Assembly: GCA_036505635.1 (NCBI GenBank)
Contig: DASXTC010000028.1
Span: 13,140-77,139 of the forward strand
Source of the DNA: DASXTC01 sp036505635
Lineage (GTDB): Bacteria; Acidobacteriota; Polarisedimenticolia; JACPZX01; DASXTC01
Direction: 5' to 3'
Length of the DNA: 64,000 nucleotides
Made by a program: the position numbers and the translations under genes. The notes under the pieces are model-generated. The model was not told the origin of the DNA and ran no database searches. It saw only the letters and a program-made list of their open reading frames with translations. Below are positions 52,347 to 59,752 of this stretch, one piece after another; positions within the stretch are counted from its first letter, which is position 1, and every line of letters starts with the position of its first letter.

Positions 52347-54086
52347 ATGAACATCCTTGGCATCTCGGCCCTCTATCACGACTCGGCGGCCTGCCTGCTG
52401 CGCGACGGCGAGATCATCGCCGCCGCCTCCGAGGAGCGGTTCACCCGCAGGAAGCACGATCATGGATTTCCATCGAACGCCATCCGGTACGTGCTCAACG
52501 AGGGGAAGATTCCCATGAAGGAGGTCGACTACGTCGGCTTCTATGACAAGCCTCTCGTGAAGTTCGAGCGCATTCTCATGACCTACATCGCCACCTTCCC
52601 CCGCTCCTTCAACTCCTTCCGGAAAGCGGTGCCTCTCTGGCTCAAGGAGAAACTCTGGGTCCCCAATACCATCCGCAAGGAGCTGGACTACGACGGGGAG
52701 ATCCTCTTCGGCGAGCATCACATGTCTCACGCGGCCAGCGCCTTCCTGGTCTCCCCCTTCAAGGAAGCCGCGATCATGACGCTCGACGGAGTGGGGGAGT
52801 GGTCCACTGCCACGCAGGGGATAGGCAGGGATCGCGAGATCACCCTCTTCAACGAGATCAAGTTCCCGCATTCGCTGGGTCTTCTCTACTCGGCCTTCAC
52901 CTACTACCTGGGGTTCAAGGTCAACTCAGCCGAGTACAAGGTGATGGGGCTCGCCCCATACGGGGAGCCGAAGTACTACGACACGATCATGAAGGAGCTG
53001 ATCCACGTCAACGAGGACGGCTCCTTCAAGATGAACATGGATTATTTCGCCTACGACTACGGCCTCACGATGACCAACGGGAAGTTCAGCCGTCTCTTCG
53101 ATCTGCCGGTCCGCGAGGGTGAGTCCAAGCTCGAGCAGGTCCACAAGGACATCGCCGCCTCGGTCCAGAAGGTGACAGAGGAGGTGATGCTGAGACAGGC
53201 CCGGGACCTGCACAAGCGTACCGGGATGACGAAACTCTGCATGGCGGGGGGCGTCGCGCTCAACTGCGTGGCCAACGGACGCGTGGTGAGGGAGACTCCC
53301 TTCAAGGAGATCTTCGTCCAGCCGGCGGCCGGAGACGCGGGCGGGGCCGTCGGCGTCGCCGCCTACATCTATCACATGATCCTCGGAAACGAGCGCACGA
53401 AGGTCTGGCGGCACGCCTTCCTCGGCCCCTCCTATTCGGGCGACGAGATCCGGGCCTACATCGAGAAACAGGGGCAACCCTTCAAGGAGTACTCGCGCGA
53501 GGACCTGTTGCGCGCCACGGCGAAGCTGATCGATGGACAGAACGTGGTGGGATGGTTCCAGGGGCGGATGGAGTTCGGTCCGCGCGCCCTGGGGAACCGC
53601 TCGATCCTGGCCGACGCGAGGAACCCGGCCAACAAAGACGTCGTGAACCTGAAGATCAAGTTCCGCGAGTCGTTCCGGCCGTTTGCCCCGACCGTCCTTG
53701 CCGAGAAGGCCGCCGAGTACTTCGAGCTGGACTGCGAGAGTCCCTATATGCTTCTGGTGGCCCAGGTTCGGCCGGACAAGCGACACATCCCCTCGGTGAC
53801 GCACGTGGACGGCTCCGCGAGAATCCAGACGATCACGCGCGAGCAGAACCCCACGTACTACGACCTCGTGGCGGAGTTCGAGAAGCTCACCGGCTGTCCG
53901 GTCATCATCAACACGTCTTTCAACGTTCGCGGCGAGCCGATCGTGTGCACGCCGCACGACGCCTATCTTTGTTTCATGCGGACCCACATGGACTACCTGG
54001 TGATGGACCGGTTCGTGCTCGACAAGAGGGACATGAAACCGCTGCGCGACGACATCGACTGGCAGCGGGAATTCGAGCTGGATTGA
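52347..54086 (+). CDS. NodU/CmcH-family carbamoyltransferase
   Basis: A 579-residue ATP-grasp-independent carbamoyltransferase with two domains: a Kae1/ASKHA-like N-terminal domain opening ILGISALYHDSAACLLRDGEI, with metal/nucleotide stretches HHMSHAASAFL and AIMTLDGVGEWST, and a C-terminal Carbam_trans_C domain with GRMEFGPRALGNRSILADAR and CPVIINTSFNVRGEPIVC. It transfers a carbamoyl group from carbamoyl phosphate to a hydroxyl group on an unknown acceptor, plausibly a sugar. It sits between the SxtJ-like and DUF5989 membrane proteins. Confidence 0.92.
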   Translation: MNILGISALYHDSAACLLRDGEIIAAASEERFTRRKHDHGFPSNAIRYVLNEGKIPMKEVDYVGFYDKPLVKFERILMTYIATFPRSFNSFRKAVPLWLKEKLWVPNTIRKELDYDGEILFGEHHMSHAASAFLVSPFKEAAIMTLDGVGEWSTATQGIGRDREITLFNEIKFPHSLGLLYSAFTYYLGFKVNSAEYKVMGLAPYGEPKYYDTIMKELIHVNEDGSFKMNMDYFAYDYGLTMTNGKFSRLFDLPVREGESKLEQVHKDIAASVQKVTEEVMLRQARDLHKRTGMTKLCMAGGVALNCVANGRVVRETPFKEIFVQPAAGDAGGAVGVAAYIYHMILGNERTKVWRHAFLGPSYSGDEIRAYIEKQGQPFKEYSREDLLRATAKLIDGQNVVGWFQGRMEFGPRALGNRSILADARNPANKDVVNLKIKFRESFRPFAPTVLAEKAAEYFELDCESPYMLLVAQVRPDKRHIPSVTHVDGSARIQTITREQNPTYYDLVAEFEKLTGCPVIINTSFNVRGEPIVCTPHDAYLCFMRTHMDYLVMDRFVLDKRDMKPLRDDIDWQREFELD

Positions 54087-54100
54087 GGAGGGGAGACTCG

Positions 54101-54277
54101 ATGGCATCCGCGCCCAGCCGCTCCAAGTTCGGCCTCATCTCCGAGCTGTGGGCATTCATGAAGGTGCGAAAGAAGTGGTGGCTTGCCCCGATACTGATCA
54201 TCCTGGGGCTGCTCAGCCTGCTGATCGTCTTCACCGAAGGGTCGGCGCTCGCTCCATTCATCTACGCGCTCTTCTGA
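54101..54277 (+). CDS. DUF5989-type small membrane protein
   Basis: A 58-residue protein with a short basic amphipathic start (FGLISELWAFMKVRKKWWL) and one membrane helix (APILIILGLLSLLIVF), ending GSALAPFIYALF. This matches the DUF5989 pattern that accompanies carbamoyltransferases of this family. GAGGAGGGGAG precedes the ATG. It lies 14 bases after the carbamoyltransferase stop. Confidence 0.8.
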   Translation: MASAPSRSKFGLISELWAFMKVRKKWWLAPILIILGLLSLLIVFTEGSALAPFIYALF

Positions 54278-54288
54278 GAGGTCAACCC

Positions 54289-55566
54289 TCAGGGAGCGGC
54301 GTAGAAGTCGATGATCCGCTGTATCGCGCGCCGGCAGACCGGATCGAACGGTCTGTCCCCCTTGGAAAACATCTGGCAGTCGATCGAGGGCCGGTAGAGC
54401 CCCTTGGCGGCGTAGCCTGCCCCCTCGAACGCGCCAACCACCGAGCCGAAACGGTTCGGATCGGCGGGCGTGGGGATCGGCACGCCGGGCGACAACAGAT
54501 CGGCCCACTTGGGCAGCCCACCCGGCAGCATCGCCGTGATATTGGGCTCCCAGGGCTCGACCCCCGCCGGGTAGAACTCGTTGTACGCCACCTCCGACGT
54601 GTAGTACTCGTCGCCAAGCCCCGCGAACGCGTGGCCGAACTCATGGATCGCCACATAGCCCGAGTACTCGTTGTCGGAAGAGAAGACGGCGAACAGGTCG
54701 TGGACGCCCCCGCCGCCGTAGCGCGATGAGTTCACGATGACGTAGATCCGGTCGTAGGGCGCGGCCGAGGCGGCGTCGCGCACCTCGCGGTTGGCCAGCG
54801 TGGTCAGGTAGCGCTCGATGTCGAAGGTATTGAAGGATGAGCCCAGAGGGTTGTCGCGCCAGATCCCCTTGCGCGGCTCGTCCACCCCGCTCTCCCGCGC
54901 CGGGACCAGGACCGCCCTCACGTTGAACCTCCCGCGGTTTTCGAGGAAGGGTGAGAACGAAAAGAGCCTCTCCGTGAAGCGGCGCACGTCCCGGCGGAAC
55001 TTCTCGGCCTCGGCGAGCGAGTAGCCGTCCGAGAGGAAGAGCAGATCCACCTTGTCCGCCGCGGGGCCGTGCACTTCGACCTCGTGCACCTGCGCACCGG
55101 CCGGGGGGCCCGCGCGCTCGATCAGGTGGGAGGCGGGGTCGAGCCGCATGGTGAAGATCTCGGCGAACGAGTTGTCTGGGCGGCGTGAGGCCAGCGAAAC
55201 GGTGGCGGGCCTCCTCGGCATCGGCATGAGGGCCGACTCGTGGATCGTCCGCCCGATTCCGGAAGCCGCCTCGCCGGTGGTCTGCCACTCGCCGAAGAGC
55301 GTGGAGTAGGTCCGCGTGAAGATCGTGAGCGCCGACTCCGCGTCGGCGACCTGGAGCCGGTACTTGCCCCATTCGAGATGGTCGATCAGATGGACCTTCG
55401 AACCCGCCCAGCGGCCCGGTTCGAGTCGGAACGCATCCAGGCTGATCAACTCCTCGCCGCGCGCGCCCGTGTGGTGATAGTCGAGCCGCAGCGTGCGGTC
55501 CTCGAAGAGATCGTCGAACGAGGCGGTGCCGGCGGCGAGCGTCGCTGCTAGAATGAGCCCCATCAT
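54289..55566 (-). CDS. secreted M64-family (IgA peptidase-type) metallopeptidase
   Basis: A 425-residue exported protease: signal peptide (GLILAATLAAGTASF), an N-terminal beta domain (about 25-150) and a catalytic domain opening VDLLFLSDGYSLAEAEKFRRD. The zinc motif HEFGHAFAGLGDEY supplies HEXXH plus the third ligand Asp. Another conserved stretch is SSDNEYSGYVAIHEFGH. ATG 55566 (or the next ATG, 55563) follows an extended -10 by 8 bases; the longer in-frame start at 55605 would be upstream of transcription. Its start overlaps that of the divergent LVIVD gene. Confidence 0.85.
   Translation of the reverse strand: MMGLILAATLAAGTASFDDLFEDRTLRLDYHHTGARGEELISLDAFRLEPGRWAGSKVHLIDHLEWGKYRLQVADAESALTIFTRTYSTLFGEWQTTGEAASGIGRTIHESALMPMPRRPATVSLASRRPDNSFAEIFTMRLDPASHLIERAGPPAGAQVHEVEVHGPAADKVDLLFLSDGYSLAEAEKFRRDVRRFTERLFSFSPFLENRGRFNVRAVLVPARESGVDEPRKGIWRDNPLGSSFNTFDIERYLTTLANREVRDAASAAPYDRIYVIVNSSRYGGGGVHDLFAVFSSDNEYSGYVAIHEFGHAFAGLGDEYYTSEVAYNEFYPAGVEPWEPNITAMLPGGLPKWADLLSPGVPIPTPADPNRFGSVVGAFEGAGYAAKGLYRPSIDCQMFSKGDRPFDPVCRRAIQRIIDFYAAP
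55546..55554 (+). promoter_or_regulatory. extended -10 promoter of the LVIVD gene, inside the M64 coding region
   Basis: TGC plus TAGAAT (55549-55554), ending 10 bases before ATG 55565. It lies within codons 4-6 of the divergent peptidase gene. Confidence 0.5.
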
Positions 55567-56545
55567 GGCCGCGCATCTTATCACCGCCCTTGCCGTCGTC
55601 GCCACGATATCAGCGGGTGAGCCGCTCCATCCTGGTCCGGCCGCCGATCAACTGACGCGACGCACCTACGAGGTGGTCGCCTCGAAGGGATACGCCTACG
55701 CCGCCACCACGGCGGGCCTCGCGGTCTTCGATCTCGCGGATCCGAACTCGGAGAAGCCGGCGGCGACGCTCTTCTTTCCCGGCTCGGCCAGCGCCATCTC
55801 CCTCTCCGGCGACCTCGCCTTCCTCTCGCTGGGGCCCGAAGGGCTGAGGATCATCGACATCTCGCGGCCCCTCGCCCCGCGTCTGACCGGCGCGCTCGAA
55901 ACCGACGGCTCCGTCAACGCCGCCGCGCCCGCCGGTGGCCGCCACCTCGTCCTTGCCGATGGGGCGATGGGGCTGAAGGTTGCCGACATCTCGAATCCCG
56001 CGGCGCCAAAGGTCATCGCGTCGCTCGACACGGAAAGATACGCCCGGCACCTGGCGGTCTCCGGTGATCTCGTGGCGGTGGCGGAGGAGGAAGCCGGCGT
56101 GACCTTCCTGAGGCTCGACGAGGCCGGGAGGCTGGCCCCCCTCTCATCGATCCGGCTGGAGGGCTCCTCCCGCGGCGTGGCCCTGTCGGGCCGGCGCTGC
56201 TACGTAGCGGCGGGACCGGCGGGCCTCATCGTGCTTGACCTCTCCCGGCCGGACCGGCCCGGCATCGTCGCGGGCTTCCCCTCCGCCGACTATGCGCGCG
56301 GGGTCGCGGCGGCCGAGGGGATGGTCCTGCTGGCCGACGGCAATGCCGGCCTGCGCGTCCTCGAGGTGAAGGAGACGGGCGGGCCCGCGCCGGCCCTGCG
56401 GACGCTGAGGGCTTTCGCGACCACGCGGCCGGCCAACCGGGTGAGCCTCGACGGACAGCGCGGCAACATCGCGCTCGTGGCCGAGGACTCCGCCGGGGTC
56501 AGGATCTTCGATCTCTCGGGACCGGACCCCATGCCGGGCTTCTGA
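55565..56545 (+). CDS. exported LVIVD-repeat beta-propeller protein
   Basis: A 326-residue protein with a signal peptide (HLITALAVVATISAGEPLHPG) and about six LVIVD-type repeats of about 45 residues (e.g. YAYAATTAGLAVFDLADP, LAFLSLGPEGLRIIDISRP, HLVLADGAMGLKVADISNP, CYVAAGPAGLIVLDLSRP), predicted to form a propeller. No enzyme motif; probably a binding scaffold. The start overlaps the divergent M64 peptidase gene, suggesting joint control. Confidence 0.85.
   Translation: MAAHLITALAVVATISAGEPLHPGPAADQLTRRTYEVVASKGYAYAATTAGLAVFDLADPNSEKPAATLFFPGSASAISLSGDLAFLSLGPEGLRIIDISRPLAPRLTGALETDGSVNAAAPAGGRHLVLADGAMGLKVADISNPAAPKVIASLDTERYARHLAVSGDLVAVAEEEAGVTFLRLDEAGRLAPLSSIRLEGSSRGVALSGRRCYVAAGPAGLIVLDLSRPDRPGIVAGFPSADYARGVAAAEGMVLLADGNAGLRVLEVKETGGPAPALRTLRAFATTRPANRVSLDGQRGNIALVAEDSAGVRIFDLSGPDPMPGF
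55575..55583 (-). promoter_or_regulatory. extended -10 promoter of the M64 peptidase gene, inside the LVIVD coding region
   Basis: Minus strand TGA plus TAAGAT (55580-55575), ending 8 bases before ATG 55566. It lies within codons 4-7 of the LVIVD gene. Confidence 0.5.
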
Positions 56546-56553
56546 GGGGACTT

Positions 56554-56868
56554 CTAATGTCTCTGGCCGACGAGATACTCGCACCCCTCGGATCCGGCCT
56601 GGGCCTCATGCTGGGAGCCACGCGGCAGCATCAGTCTGTCGCCCGGCCCCAGATCGAAGACCTGCGCGCCAACGCTGAACCTCATCGTTCCCTGGATGAC
56701 CCAGATGCTCTCGTCGTGCGCATGGGTGTGCAGGTCGTATCGTTTGCCCGGCTCGTCGACCCAGGCGAACGGGTCGAACCCGTCCTCCAGGAGAGATTCC
56801 TCGAGCTTGCTTCGAACCGGTGGCCCATCGCCGTTCCATGGGATCTTCGCGAGTGTGAATCGGCGCAT
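56554..56868 (-). CDS. small cupin-domain protein
   Basis: A 104-residue single cupin. The metal motif of cupin 1 appears as DLHTHAHDESIWVIQGTMRF (two His, then Glu), and cupin 2 as PGDRLMLPRGSQHEAQ. The metal and substrate are unknown; many such proteins bind or sense small ligands. GGGAGGA about 12 bases upstream and a TTGACC/TAGTCT promoter support the start. The stop faces the LVIVD gene stop across 8 bases. Confidence 0.88.
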   Translation of the reverse strand: MRRFTLAKIPWNGDGPPVRSKLEESLLEDGFDPFAWVDEPGKRYDLHTHAHDESIWVIQGTMRFSVGAQVFDLGPGDRLMLPRGSQHEAQAGSEGCEYLVGQRH

Positions 56869-56897
56869 CGGTTTAATCCTCCCGTCCGTTCACGGAA

Positions 56898-56926
56898 AGA
56901 CTAAGTGACTCGGCCGGCCCGGTCAA
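56898..56926 (-). promoter_or_regulatory. promoter of the cupin gene
   Basis: Minus strand: TTGACC (56926-56921), a 17-base spacer, TAGTCT (56903-56898); leader of about 25 bases with a GGGAGGA ribosome-binding site. Confidence 0.55.
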
Positions 56927-56944
56927 GGGTGCGTCGCGCGCCCT

Positions 56945-58963
56945 TCATTTCGGGGCCCCGGCCCCGGACGATTCCACGATCGTCACGCGCTGGATCGTGT
57001 CACCCTGCACCATCCGGTTGACCGTCTCCTGGCCCGAGACCACCTGTCCGAAGATGGTGTAGCCGCCGTCCAGATGGGGCTGGGGAGAATGGGTCATGAA
57101 GTACTGGCTGCCGCCGGTGTCCTTGCCCGAGAGCGCCATGCCGACGGCTCCCTCCCCGTAGCGGCGCAGGTTGATCTCGCAGCGGATCTGCCAGGGCGGG
57201 CCGCCGTTGCCGTCACCGCGCGGGTCGCCGTCCTGGATCACGAAGTTCGGCACGACGCGGTGGAACGTAAGCCCGTCGAGCTTGCCGTCCCGGGCAAGCC
57301 GGATGAAGTTGTCCACGGTGAGTGGCGCGTCGGCCGGCAGGAGCTCCACCACGATGGTCCCGGCGTCGGTCTTGAATGTGGCCGTCACCTGGCGACGGGC
57401 CCGGCGCACCGCCTCGAGGTACTCCTCGTCGGTCCGGGAGGCAGAAGGCCCCCGGACTTTGGAGAAACGATCCAACTTGAAGGTATCGCGCAGCAGCTCC
57501 GCGGCCCTGCGGCGAACGAGGTAGTCGCGGTCCTCGAGGGCCTTCTCGATCTCGGCGCGCGCGTCGTCCGATCCGAGCTTTGCCGTGGCGTTCAGAGTCG
57601 CGAGCCTGGCATCGTTGGGAACGTCCGCCAGAGCGCGGCGGTACCCTTCCGCGAGCTCGGTGAGCCACGGGCCCGCGTCGGCCGGTTCGTGCAACCGTGT
57701 GCCTTCGATCGCCGCTGCCCTGACATAGGGATCGGCATCCTCGATCGCCTTGTTCACCAGTAGGACTGCCCACTCCTGGTCGACCTTGGCCGCCGCCTCC
57801 ACCACCGCCGAGCGGACACGCGGATCGGGATCGGCCGCGAGCGCGGCCAGACTGGCCTTGACTTCGGATGAGCCGGTCGACGCGAGCGCCTCGGCGACTC
57901 GCGCGCGCACCGACCACCGGGGATCCGAGGCCAGGGGATTGAGCGACGGAAGGGAGGCCCCCTTCTCTCGGGCAGCCAGCGCGAGCGCGGCGACCTCGCG
58001 GAAGCGCGCCCTGGGGTGGCCCAGCGTCTTGACGAGGTGCTCATGTGCCCGGGGTGAGGCCAGCGTCCCAAGCGCCGCCAGCGCCGCAAGGGCCACCCCC
58101 GTGTCGCTCCCGTCAAGAGCTGCTTCGTAGACCTTCCATCGCGCTCCCGCTTCCCCGGAATCCTCCACCGGCCGGGTCTTGAGCGCGTTGAAGGCATTCA
58201 CCCGCACGCGCCGGTCGGCGTAGGCCGCCAAGGCGAGGAGCGCCTCGGTGGCCCTGGGGCCCTTGCGCTCCGATAGGCCGCGGGCTGCATACGAACGCGC
58301 CAGCGGATACTCGTCCCGGGCGCCCAGGAGAAGGGCGGACTCGACGCACTCCTCCTCCGGGTGCGCCATCTGGGTGCGCATGAGGAAGTAGATGGCGTCG
58401 CGTTTCAGATCGGGCATCCCGGCCAGGTAGATCCCGGCCACTCGCCCGACCAGCTCGGGCAGCTTCGCGCCGGCGTCAATCCTCCACAGGGTACGCAGCG
58501 TCATGCCGATCACTCTGGAATCGGTGTCCTCCAGCAGCCGGATGAGAGAAGGCAGGGCCGAGGGATCTTTCAGCTTGGCGAGCGCCTCGGCCGCGAGCAT
58601 GCGAACCTCGGCGTCGGAGTCGTCCAGCATCGAGGCCAGCAGGGGGGACCCCTTGATGTCGTCGATCTCACCGAGGGCGAAGACGGCCATCCGGCGAAGC
58701 TCGGGGGCCGGGTCCTTCAGCGCGGCAATCAGGTCGTATGGGGTGGCCGCCGGAGTCCCGATCCGTCCGATCGCCAGGGCCGCGCGGACCCGCAGCTCCA
58801 GCGGCTGATTCGGGTCGAGGCAGGCCGCCAGCTCGCCATCCCCCATGCTGCGCTGGTCCTCGAGCTTGAGGATGCGCGCGAAGTCCCTGTCGAGATCGGC
58901 GGAGGCCGCATGCAGGCCGGTCACGGCGGCCAGGATCAAGGCGACACACGGGGCGGCACGCAT
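56945..58963 (-). CDS. exported HEAT-repeat protein fused to a cyclophilin-type peptidyl-prolyl isomerase
   Basis: A 672-residue protein: signal peptide (APCVALILAAVTGLHAASA), about 12-14 HEAT-like helical repeats (residues about 25-525; e.g. DPAPELRRMAVFALGEI, DDSDAEVRMLAAEALAKL, DPDPRVRSAVVEAAAKV) and a C-terminal cyclophilin domain (about 535-672) with FHRVVPNFVIQDGDPRGDGNG, GSQYFMTHSPQPHLDGGYT and FGQVVSG. The catalytic Arg-Phe-Gln region is present. It is probably a periplasmic folding factor with a large docking array. ATG 58963 is chosen because the -10 box ends 9 bases before it; GTG 58972 would touch the -10. Confidence 0.9.
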   Translation of the reverse strand: MRAAPCVALILAAVTGLHAASADLDRDFARILKLEDQRSMGDGELAACLDPNQPLELRVRAALAIGRIGTPAATPYDLIAALKDPAPELRRMAVFALGEIDDIKGSPLLASMLDDSDAEVRMLAAEALAKLKDPSALPSLIRLLEDTDSRVIGMTLRTLWRIDAGAKLPELVGRVAGIYLAGMPDLKRDAIYFLMRTQMAHPEEECVESALLLGARDEYPLARSYAARGLSERKGPRATEALLALAAYADRRVRVNAFNALKTRPVEDSGEAGARWKVYEAALDGSDTGVALAALAALGTLASPRAHEHLVKTLGHPRARFREVAALALAAREKGASLPSLNPLASDPRWSVRARVAEALASTGSSEVKASLAALAADPDPRVRSAVVEAAAKVDQEWAVLLVNKAIEDADPYVRAAAIEGTRLHEPADAGPWLTELAEGYRRALADVPNDARLATLNATAKLGSDDARAEIEKALEDRDYLVRRRAAELLRDTFKLDRFSKVRGPSASRTDEEYLEAVRRARRQVTATFKTDAGTIVVELLPADAPLTVDNFIRLARDGKLDGLTFHRVVPNFVIQDGDPRGDGNGGPPWQIRCEINLRRYGEGAVGMALSGKDTGGSQYFMTHSPQPHLDGGYTIFGQVVSGQETVNRMVQGDTIQRVTIVESSGAGAPK

Positions 58964-58972
58964 AGGGGTCAC

Positions 58973-58978
58973 ATCTTA
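58973..58978 (-). promoter_or_regulatory. -10 box of the HEAT-cyclophilin gene, leaderless arrangement
   Basis: Minus strand TAAGAT, ending 9 bases before ATG 58963. A weak TGTCAA at 58999-58994 could serve as -35 with a 15-base spacer. The box rules out GTG 58972 as start. Confidence 0.4.
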
Positions 58979-58994
58979 CTTCAGGAAACCGTCG

Positions 58995-59025
58995 TTGACA
59001 GCACCGATACCCCCTGTGCTCTAAT
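58995..59025 (+). promoter_or_regulatory. promoter of the PmtA-like methyltransferase gene
   Basis: TTGACA (58995-59000), a 19-base spacer, TCTAAT (59020-59025) with TGC before it. The leader is about 25 bases and carries GGGAGAGG before ATG 59057. Confidence 0.55.
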
Positions 59026-59056
59026 CTGTCGGGCCGAAACCGGCCGGGAGAGGCAG

Positions 59057-59752
59057 ATGGCCAGAACGTCCTCGAGCACGAAGCTCTTTCTGGAAGGGGC
59101 TCGCAGGCAGTTCTCCCAGACCGGGGCGATCGCCCCGAGCTCCCGCTTCCTGGCGCGGGCCATCACCTGGGCGATCGATCCACGTGGGGAGCCCAAGACC
59201 GTGATGGAGGCGGGGGCGGGAACGGGGGCCCTCACCGTCGAGATCATCCGGCGCCTTCCCGCCGGCTCGCGCCTGGACATCTACGAGGTCAATCCGGTCT
59301 TCGCCCAGCACCTCGAGAGGACGTTCTGCGGCAACGGGGGGGGCGTGGCGGTCACCGTGAACAATCTCCGCGTCCAGGAGCTCCCGGACGGTTCGAGATA
59401 CGACCTCATCATCTCCGGCCTCCCGTTCAACAACTTCGAGCCGCCGGTCGTCAAGGAGATCCTCTCGCGGCTCATGGAGGCGCTCGAGCCCGCCGGCGTT
59501 CTGAGCTACTTCGAATACCTGCTGATCCGGCAGATGAAATCGCTCGCCGTCATGGGCGACGAGAGGCGGCGACTCAGAAGGGTCGCGCGCGTCGCTTCGC
59601 GTTTTCTCGACAAGCACGAATTCCGCCGCGACACGGTGCTGCTCAACATCCCGCCGGCCGTGGTGCACCACCTGCGGCGCGCGGGGAGGGTCCCGCCTCG
59701 CGCCGGGACCGGGCGGCCCGGCCGATCAGCGGGCCCGAGGCGCTCCCGCTGA
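59057..59752 (+). CDS. PmtA-like phospholipid N-methyltransferase
   Basis: A 231-residue class I methyltransferase of the PmtA/rRNA-dimethylase-like family. It opens FLEGARRQFSQTGAIAPSSRFLARA, the N-terminal 'GAIAPSS' motif of Rhizobium/Rhodobacter-type phosphatidylethanolamine methyltransferases. Motif I is VMEAGAGTGALTVEI, then LDIYEVNPVF and LIISGLPFNNF. It would methylate phosphatidylethanolamine toward phosphatidylcholine. The C-terminal 25 residues are Arg/Gly/Pro-rich. The last 27 bases overlap the convergent CRTAC1-like gene. Confidence 0.78.
   Translation: MARTSSSTKLFLEGARRQFSQTGAIAPSSRFLARAITWAIDPRGEPKTVMEAGAGTGALTVEIIRRLPAGSRLDIYEVNPVFAQHLERTFCGNGGGVAVTVNNLRVQELPDGSRYDLIISGLPFNNFEPPVVKEILSRLMEALEPAGVLSYFEYLLIRQMKSLAVMGDERRRLRRVARVASRFLDKHEFRRDTVLLNIPPAVVHHLRRAGRVPPRAGTGRPGRSAGPRRSR

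Noticed and set aside
58361..59056. An N-terminal extension of the PmtA-like protein
   Set aside because: It would be antisense to the HEAT-cyclophilin gene; ATG 59057 has a promoter and ribosome-binding site.
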